Of a stretch of 12,317 nucleotides of DNA, positions 8,492 to 12,317 are shown in pieces. The notes beneath the pieces were generated by a model. It ran no database searches, was not told where the DNA came from, and worked only from the letters and a program-made list of their open reading frames with translations. The DNA lies in NCBI GenBank assembly GCA_030539985.1, contig JAUNXD010000028.1, positions 1-12,317 on the forward strand, written 5' to 3'. This DNA is from Methanobrevibacter sp. GTDB taxonomy: Archaea; Methanobacteriota; Methanobacteria; Methanobacteriales; Methanobacteriaceae. A program made the position numbers and the translations under genes. Every line of letters starts with the position of its first letter. The stretch's first letter is position 1.

Positions 8492-8515
8492 AATTTTTTT
8501 TAAACTATTTTTTTT
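8492..8515 (+). terminator. Oligo-T terminator of the DUF1002 gene
   Basis: Two T8 tracts (8494-8501 and 8508-8515) begin ten bases after the stop codon on the plus strand. The second lies within the 3' end of the convergent minus-strand gene, where it encodes Lys residues. No hairpin is needed for this type of archaeal terminator. Confidence 0.55.
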
Positions 8516-8835
8516 AGCTCATCAAGATTTAGCTCAATGAACTCCCTGTATTTAGGATTGGACAGTATTTCATACTGTTTAAGACCGGTTTTAATGTAAG
8601 CTTCAGCCAATAATGCCTGCAGCTCCTCAACTTCACTATTCAATATAATATCCAGCTTGTTTTTTTGATCATCATTTAAACTGTTCAAATGTGATTCAAT
8701 AGCCGATTTGAACTTTTGAATAAGATTGGAGTTCCTTACGGCCATTCTTTTCAACAAAAATGCAGGAACAAATGTGAAAAGATGATGATATTGCTCCAAA
8801 TCCTTATAGGTAATCTTTTCTTCCATGCCCATCAT
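8500..8835 (-). CDS. Conserved-looking small helical protein of unknown function
   Basis: I do not recognise this 111-residue protein. It is charged, predicted mostly alpha-helical, lacks cysteine, signal peptide and membrane segments, and so is probably cytoplasmic. A Leu/Lys/Asp/Glu-rich middle part (about residues 35-80, containing SHLNSLNDDQKNKLD) could form a helical bundle. Its first ATG overlaps the stop codon of the flavoprotein gene by one base (TAATG) and no ribosome binding site precedes it, so translation is probably coupled; Met2 or Met4 are other possible starts. The tight coupling suggests it works with the flavoprotein or is made in fixed ratio to it. Confidence 0.75.
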   Translation of the reverse strand: MMGMEEKITYKDLEQYHHLFTFVPAFLLKRMAVRNSNLIQKFKSAIESHLNSLNDDQKNKLDIILNSEVEELQALLAEAYIKTGLKQYEILSNPKYREFIELNLDELKKIV

Positions 8836-9380
8836 TAAAATTTCTGACCGATTTCATAAGCCTTTTTAAGGTCGCTTTCAACCTTATCCGCATCCCCAAT
8901 GAATTTGACGCCTGCAACTTCCAGGGTTTCAATGAATTCAAGTTCGGTGTTGTTTAAAAAGGGCTGGGCCTCAGTAAGCTTAATGTAAGTTTCATATATG
9001 TCCTTTCCCGGATAGGCGTGAGTAATAATCATTGCAGCCTTTCCGTCGAACTTCTTGTCGGGATTGTTGAAAATGGAATATAACCTGTCAACTATTGTTT
9101 TGGCCTGTGCGGTTATCTGTCCAAAGTAGATTGGAGAAGCCAAAATTACACTTGCTCCCTCAGCCAATTGGTTAATAATCACTGCTCCATCATCATCATA
9201 TCTGCAGTCTTTTCCTTTGGCACATATTTCACAGCCGCTGCAAGGGTTTATATCCATTTCCTGAAGGTAATACTTGATTACTTCATGGCCGTTATCTTCG
9301 GCACCTTTAATCATTTCATCCAAAACACGATTTGTATTTCCTTTTTTCCTGGGACTTCCTTGAATTGCCAATATTTTCAT
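8835..9380 (-). CDS. NADPH-dependent FMN reductase / iron-sulfur flavoprotein (Isf-like)
   Basis: The 181-residue product has a flavodoxin-like fold. GSPRKKGNT (8-16) is the loop that binds the FMN phosphate, and SPIYFGQITAQAKTIVDRL (about 102-120) is the typical second flavin-contacting segment. Between them lies a compact cysteine motif C47-X2-C50-X2-C53-X5-C59, the signature of methanoarchaeal Isf proteins, which hold a 4Fe-4S cluster next to FMN and move electrons between ferredoxin-like donors and acceptors, often linked to oxygen or peroxide stress. The start at 9380 has a GAGGTTG ribosome binding site. The length is normal for the family. It is the first gene of a two-gene unit with the 111-residue protein downstream. 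The physiological partner cannot be read from the sequence. Confidence 0.88.
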   Translation of the reverse strand: MKILAIQGSPRKKGNTNRVLDEMIKGAEDNGHEVIKYYLQEMDINPCSGCEICAKGKDCRYDDDGAVIINQLAEGASVILASPIYFGQITAQAKTIVDRLYSIFNNPDKKFDGKAAMIITHAYPGKDIYETYIKLTEAQPFLNNTELEFIETLEVAGVKFIGDADKVESDLKKAYEIGQKF

Positions 9381-9415
9381 ATAATCAACCTCAAAGATAA
9401 TTAATTGAAAGAAGG

Positions 9416-9424
9416 TATTTATAA
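9416..9424 (-). promoter_or_regulatory. Candidate TATA box of the flavoprotein operon
   Basis: TTATAAATA on the minus strand, centred near 9420, predicts a transcript start near 9394, directly before the GAGG site at 9389-9392 and about 14 bases ahead of the ATG. Confidence 0.5.
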
Positions 9425-9443
9425 TTAACGAATGATATTCAAA

Positions 9444-9602
9444 TTAGAGAGAAATGACATTATCCTGCCTACGGATAATTTTTTCATCATCTTGACCTAC
9501 AAATACTGTTTTTTCATCAAGAAAATTCCCAATGTCTACATTTAGTTCATCTATTTTCAATAGCCAACGACAACGATTATATGAAAAAATAATTGGCAAT
9601 GT
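9444..9602 (-). other. Unassigned 52-codon open stretch immediately after the trkH stop codon, possible coding remnant
   Basis: The gap of 222 bases between trkH and the flavoprotein gene contains 52 sense codons and then a stop (9444-9446), in the same frame as trkH and directly following its TAA. The translation looks protein-like (for example LLKIDELNVDIGNFLDEKTV and VGQDDEKIIRRQDNVISL) and lacks a start codon or ribosome binding site. It could be a decayed gene, for instance a TrkA-type RCK C-terminal fragment, or chance. TrkH proteins normally end where this one does, so an extension of TrkH is unlikely. Confidence 0.25.
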
Positions 9603-11036
9603 TTATTTTTTAAAGATTTCAAATCCTGCTCTTAAAAGTATCAATATTGGATAAATTTCCAGTCTTCCTGTCCACATGTCAATCATACTGACTATTTTCA
9701 GGACAGGATTTAATGTGTGGCTTATTATTCCCAATTCCAGACCGTTGTTTCCCTGAAGGGACATGGCTGCAAATAGACTTTTAAATGGATCATATCCAAA
9801 TAAACAGAATAATGCCCAGGTAAACAGTATGAACATGAGATATAACGCAATGAAATTTCCAGCCTGTGCAATTTCTGCCTCTGGTATTTTACTTCCTTTC
9901 AGCTTTACCGGAACTATCCTGTTTGTCGGAGACATTATTTCCATGACATTACGATACACTCCTTTGAAAAATGTTATCGTACGAAGAAGCTTTATAGCTC
10001 CTACTGTGGAACCGTTTGAACCTCCAACCAACATTAAACCCATCAAGCATATTATTACAAATGACGGCCATCCTGCCATTGCATCTACTGAAGCCACACT
10101 GGCTCCGGTTGTTGTCATGACAGAAGTTACAGTGAACAAAAGCTCCATCGGAACAATGTCTGATAAGAAATAAAGCATCAAACTAACAACCGCTATAACA
10201 CATATGATTATTTGGAATTGCAAATCCTCAATCAGAGATTTTCCTTTCGTTTTTATTATTTTATAATGCACCAGAAAGCTTGTAGCGCCAAGAATCATTA
10301 TAATTATGGAAATCAGATATATCAAATCATTTTGGTAATATCCTATATTTGCATTTTTAACCGCCATACCTCCAGTTGAAATAATGCAGAAAGTATTGCA
10401 GATTGCATCAAAAAGAGGCATTCCAGCCAATACATACATGATTATCCCAAAAGCGGTGTAAATTAGATAAATTTTCAATGTTGCATTAATCGTGTTTTTA
10501 ATACTTGGTTTTAACCTTTCATCACGAGCTTCAGATTGATATAGCTTTGAGGACAGTGATCCGGAACTGGTTACAAACCTCAACACTATGACAATTACCC
10601 CTAGTCCTCCAATCCACTGTTCCAGGGCTCTAAAAAACAGTATGCCATGAGGCAATATTTCCACATTGACAAATATTGTTATTCCTGTTCCAGTCAATGC
10701 GGAAACACTTTCAAAAATGCCGTCAATAAGGGGAATGTTTGTTGCAAGGGTAAAAACAAGTCCTCCGATGATTCCTGCCCAAAACCATGCAAATGATGAA
10801 ATCATCATCCCATGTTTTAGCCTTATCTTCTTATTAGGATTATCATAAATATTCATGAAAATATAACCCAAACCTATGGAAATCAGTGCAGGAAGAATAT
10901 AACTAACTAAATCAAATTCTAAATAGATTATATCCATGATCAGCGGAACCAAACACATTATCCCAATCCCAATCATTAGGATGCCTGAGTTTCTTGCAAC
11001 AATTTTCAAATCTGATTTGGTTACATATCTCATCAT
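9603..11036 (-). CDS. trkH: TrkH-family potassium uptake transporter, membrane subunit
   Basis: The 477-residue polytopic membrane protein is a superfamily-K-transporter subunit with four M-P-M repeats. The four selectivity-filter loops can be seen: TGTGIT (115-120), STGGMA (220-225), TTTGAS (308-313) and QGNNGLEL (428-435). The family segment RALEQWIGGLGVIVIV (136-151) and the C-terminal MWTGRLEIYPILIL (454-467) are also present, so it looks complete and functional. Trk/Ktr channels usually require a cytoplasmic nucleotide-binding RCK subunit (TrkA/KtrA); none is encoded in this window, so it must be elsewhere. The start is Met1 at 11036 or Met2; no ribosome binding site is present, but a TATA box lies about 25 bases upstream, which fits a leaderless mRNA. 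It is divergent from the small secreted-protein gene. Confidence 0.9.
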   Translation of the reverse strand: MMRYVTKSDLKIVARNSGILMIGIGIMCLVPLIMDIIYLEFDLVSYILPALISIGLGYIFMNIYDNPNKKIRLKHGMMISSFAWFWAGIIGGLVFTLATNIPLIDGIFESVSALTGTGITIFVNVEILPHGILFFRALEQWIGGLGVIVIVLRFVTSSGSLSSKLYQSEARDERLKPSIKNTINATLKIYLIYTAFGIIMYVLAGMPLFDAICNTFCIISTGGMAVKNANIGYYQNDLIYLISIIIMILGATSFLVHYKIIKTKGKSLIEDLQFQIIICVIAVVSLMLYFLSDIVPMELLFTVTSVMTTTGASVASVDAMAGWPSFVIICLMGLMLVGGSNGSTVGAIKLLRTITFFKGVYRNVMEIMSPTNRIVPVKLKGSKIPEAEIAQAGNFIALYLMFILFTWALFCLFGYDPFKSLFAAMSLQGNNGLELGIISHTLNPVLKIVSMIDMWTGRLEIYPILILLRAGFEIFKK

Positions 11037-11057
11037 TTAAATTATTAGAATAGAGAA

Positions 11058-11068
11058 GTATATAAAAA
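11058..11068 (-). promoter_or_regulatory. TATA box of trkH, positioned for a leaderless transcript
   Basis: TTTTTATATAC on the minus strand is centred about 25 bases before the first ATG of trkH. In archaea transcription starts roughly 25 bases after the box, so the mRNA would begin at or next to the start codon, in line with the absence of any Shine-Dalgarno sequence. Confidence 0.55.
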
Positions 11069-11142
11069 TTCATATTTAGATTGGACAAAAAAAATTCGAC
11101 AGAGCCACATTAAATGAAATGAAAATGTTTCAAAAAAATTCA

Positions 11143-11154
11143 AAATTTAAATTT
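11143..11154 (+). promoter_or_regulatory. Candidate promoter of the small secreted-protein gene
   Basis: AAATTTAAATTT, itself a palindrome, is centred near 11149 and would start transcription near 11175, just ahead of the AAGGAGG ribosome binding site (11179-11185). A second box, AAATATATC at about 11164-11172, lies too close to the ribosome binding site to serve. Confidence 0.35.
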
Positions 11155-11191
11155 GATTGAACCAAATATATCAATTACAAGGAGGAATTCC

Positions 11192-11613
11192 ATGAACAGA
11201 AAAATCTTAACACTATTTCTATTATTAATAGCGCTAAGCACTATTGCAATCGTTAGTGCAGCAGACACCCAAAAATTGGTGATGTGGAATTTAATGTCCC
11301 TGAAGGATACACATATGATGCTGATTCAGTGAACGTGTTCCTGCAGGCATTTGAGGATGAACCTTTAGGTGATGTGGGAGTATTTAAAAATAATGATGAT
11401 GAGATATTGGCGATAATGGTTTATAATGAAACTCCACAGGAGCAAGATTATCCTGATGATTATAAATTCAAAAACAAAACAATAAACAATAAAACCGGCA
11501 CCTTAGGCAGTGCCTCAAGTAGGATCAATATCGTCTTCATGTATAACGAAAGAGACAAATACGTCCTTATACAAGCCATGAATGAAGATATCCTAAAAGA
11601 AGTTATTAAATAA
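11192..11613 (+). pseudogene. Small secreted protein gene with a one-base frameshift after the signal peptide
   Basis: An ATG at 11192 follows a strong AAGGAGG site (spacing six bases) and encodes a clear signal peptide: MNRKIL, a Leu/Ile core and SAAD at about residue 25. In that frame translation turns to nonsense and stops after about 46 codons. The rest of the protein (DVEFNVPEGYTYDADS through ILKEVIK, stop at 11611-11613) lies in another frame. The break is at 11267-11275 in ACCCAAAAATTGG: one extra C or A would give SAADTPKIGDVEF or SAADTQKIGDVEF and join both parts into a 140-residue secreted protein. The mature part resembles small extracytoplasmic proteins of Methanobrevibacter with a 'FNVPEGY' start; the function is unknown. 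The frameshift may be a true mutation, a sequencing error in the homopolymer, or a phase-variable switch. The internal GTG at 11284 could start a cytoplasmic 109-residue product, but it has no ribosome binding site. Confidence 0.75.
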
Positions 11614-11621
11614 GTTTAATT

Positions 11622-11649
11622 ATAAAGCATTAATCATTTAATGCTTTAT
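11622..11649 (+). terminator. Perfect 12-bp hairpin with T-rich tail
   Basis: ATAAAGCATTAA and its exact reverse complement TTAATGCTTTAT are separated by four bases (TCAT), nine bases after the stop of the secreted-protein gene, and followed by CCCTATTTTTC. The position and T-rich tail suggest transcript termination or 3'-end protection for the plus-strand gene. The hairpin is symmetric, so it could also act on the convergent tfoX-like transcript, though that strand has no T tract right after it. Confidence 0.6.
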
Positions 11650-11737
11650 CCCTATTTTTCAACATCAATAATTAAATAAAATTAAAAACAAGATTTAAAA
11701 CCATCATAGTGAAGACTCATTTAAAAAAAAAACGAAA

Positions 11738-12055
11738 TTATTTACGTTTTTTCCTTGGAGCTGGAAGTTCATCATACATTGCTTCCACCAGTTCTCTTAG
11801 AAATGAACTATTTTCCACATCATCAACAAGTATCATTTCCTTTGCACCATCATATGGGAGTTCCATATTTGCATTAGGCATCATTGAAATGGCTATTTTC
11901 ACAGGTTTGACGAGAAAACGATTATCATAAATGCCACCAATGATTTTGCCACGATAGTATATTATGTATTCTCCCATCATCGCCTTGTACGAAATATCAT
12001 CCAAATCTGATAACTGTCCCAAAATATATTCTAAGTAGTCTTTAGTTGATGGCAT
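11738..12055 (-). CDS. TfoX/Sxy N-terminal-domain protein
   Basis: The protein of 105 residues is a single TfoX N-terminal domain, recognised by YKAMMGEYIIYYRGKIIGGI (23-42) followed by NRFLVKP. The family is named after the competence regulator Sxy/TfoX of gamma-proteobacteria, but stand-alone N-domains are widespread in bacteria and archaea and have no settled function. I chose the ATG at 12055 rather than 12079, because GGAGG lies eight bases before it (12064-12068); the longer frame would translate through its own ribosome binding site. The C-terminus ends in the basic PAPRKKRK, which could contact nucleic acid; that is speculation. The gene is convergent with the small secreted-protein gene and lies downstream of the HepT-like gene with 79 bases between them. 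Confidence 0.85.
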   Translation of the reverse strand: MPSTKDYLEYILGQLSDLDDISYKAMMGEYIIYYRGKIIGGIYDNRFLVKPVKIAISMMPNANMELPYDGAKEMILVDDVENSSFLRELVEAMYDELPAPRKKRK

Positions 12056-12093
12056 ATTAACATCCTCCAAGTTTTTCATTAGTACTTTATCAA

Positions 12094-12105
12094 TTATTTA
12101 TTAAT
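12094..12105 (-). promoter_or_regulatory. Candidate TATA box of the tfoX-like gene
   Basis: ATTAATAAATAA on the minus strand, centred near 12099, predicts transcription start near 12073. This would exclude the upstream ATG at 12079 and supports the start at 12055. The box lies within a weak AATTATT/AATAATT inverted repeat. Confidence 0.4.
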
Positions 12106-12134
12106 AATTTTTGAAAATGATAAAAAATTAAAAA

Positions 12135-12317
12135 TTAAATTAACTTTTCAAGATATTCTTTGAGTTCAGGGACATCATATATTATTGATTCCCATGCTAC
12201 ATCAAACATTACATTATCATAATCATGAGCATGAACGTTTCTCATGCCCTTAATTCCAATCCAATCAATATCAGAATGTTGATTTTTAAATTCATCAGAT
12301 AATCTTCCAACTTGCTC
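12135..12317 (-). CDS. HepT-family (DUF86) toxin, C-terminal part, truncated by window edge
   Basis: Only the last 60 codons are in the window, ending with TAA at 12135-12137. They contain IKGMRNVHAHDY, in which R-N-V-H-A-H-D-Y fits the RX4HXY motif of HepT (HEPN-superfamily ribonuclease) at 12219-12242. In characterised HepT-MntA pairs the HEPN toxin cleaves RNA and the MNT nucleotidyltransferase antitoxin silences it by adding AMP to the motif tyrosine. The preceding IDWIGIKGMR and the following VMFDVAWESI and VPELKEYLEKL also fit the family. The visible motif is intact, so the toxin is probably active unless the missing N-terminus is damaged. A partner mntA-like gene would be expected next to it, beyond the right edge. 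Confidence 0.85.
   Translation of the reverse strand, partial: EQVGRLSDEFKNQHSDIDWIGIKGMRNVHAHDYDNVMFDVAWESIIYDVPELKEYLEKLI

Noticed and set aside
9603..9605. The trkH stop as a possible readthrough or recoded codon
   Set aside because: The stop is TAA, TrkH homologs end at about this point after the GRLEIYP segment, and no recoding structure is evident; a chance or remnant frame is simpler.
9763..10173. A 136-codon plus-strand frame opposite trkH
   Set aside because: It is antisense to a well-supported TrkH with all four filter loops, and lacks a ribosome binding site or any recognisable domain.

Overview
The window looks like a chromosomal segment of a host-associated methanogenic archaeon, most likely Methanobrevibacter or a close relative. 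The DNA is strongly AT-rich. Promoters look archaeal (TTTAAATA/TTTATATA boxes about 25 bases before the expected transcript start). Genes often end at plain oligo-T tracts and several starts carry GGAGG-type ribosome binding sites. The content fits too: a very long adhesin-like beta-helix surface protein, a secreted CobN-like protein, a DUF1002 protein and an iron-sulfur flavoprotein. The genus assignment is inference from style and gene content.

Region 1 (1-7638) is a cell-surface block. On the minus strand lie the 5' part of an adhesin-like beta-helix protein (1-2451, running off the left edge) and, upstream of it, a 1617-codon CobN-family protein (2595-7448). The latter has a signal peptide, an N-terminal Cna-B/prealbumin-like domain, the complete CobN/H-subunit body, a Ser/Asp/Gly/Asn-rich stalk and a C-terminal membrane anchor. 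It therefore appears to act outside the cell, which is odd for a family known for ATP-coupled metal insertion into tetrapyrroles in the cytoplasm. A 190-base divergent promoter region separates it from a secreted DUF1002 protein on the plus strand (7639-8484).

Region 2 (8485-11036) is housekeeping-like and on the minus strand. An FMN-binding iron-sulfur flavoprotein with a compact C-X2-C-X2-C-X5-C motif is translationally coupled (1-base overlap) to a 111-aa protein of unknown function. A TrkH-type potassium transporter follows, with a promoter placed as if its mRNA were leaderless. The 222-base gap between the flavoprotein and trkH holds a 52-codon open stretch, in frame with trkH but beyond its stop, that might be a decayed coding sequence.

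Region 3 (11037-12317) holds small genes. A short secreted-protein gene on the plus strand has an excellent ribosome binding site and signal peptide but a one-base frameshift right after the signal peptide; it is followed by a 12-bp hairpin. A TfoX N-terminal-domain protein and the 3' end of a HepT-family toxin (RX4HXY motif intact) lie on the minus strand, the latter running off the right edge.

The most unusual points are the membrane-tethered CobN-like protein with its own CCHHTC cluster and puzzling start site, four cysteine-bearing heptads inside the adhesin beta-helix, and the frameshifted small secreted protein. No tRNA, rRNA, CRISPR array, insertion sequence or replication origin was recognised.
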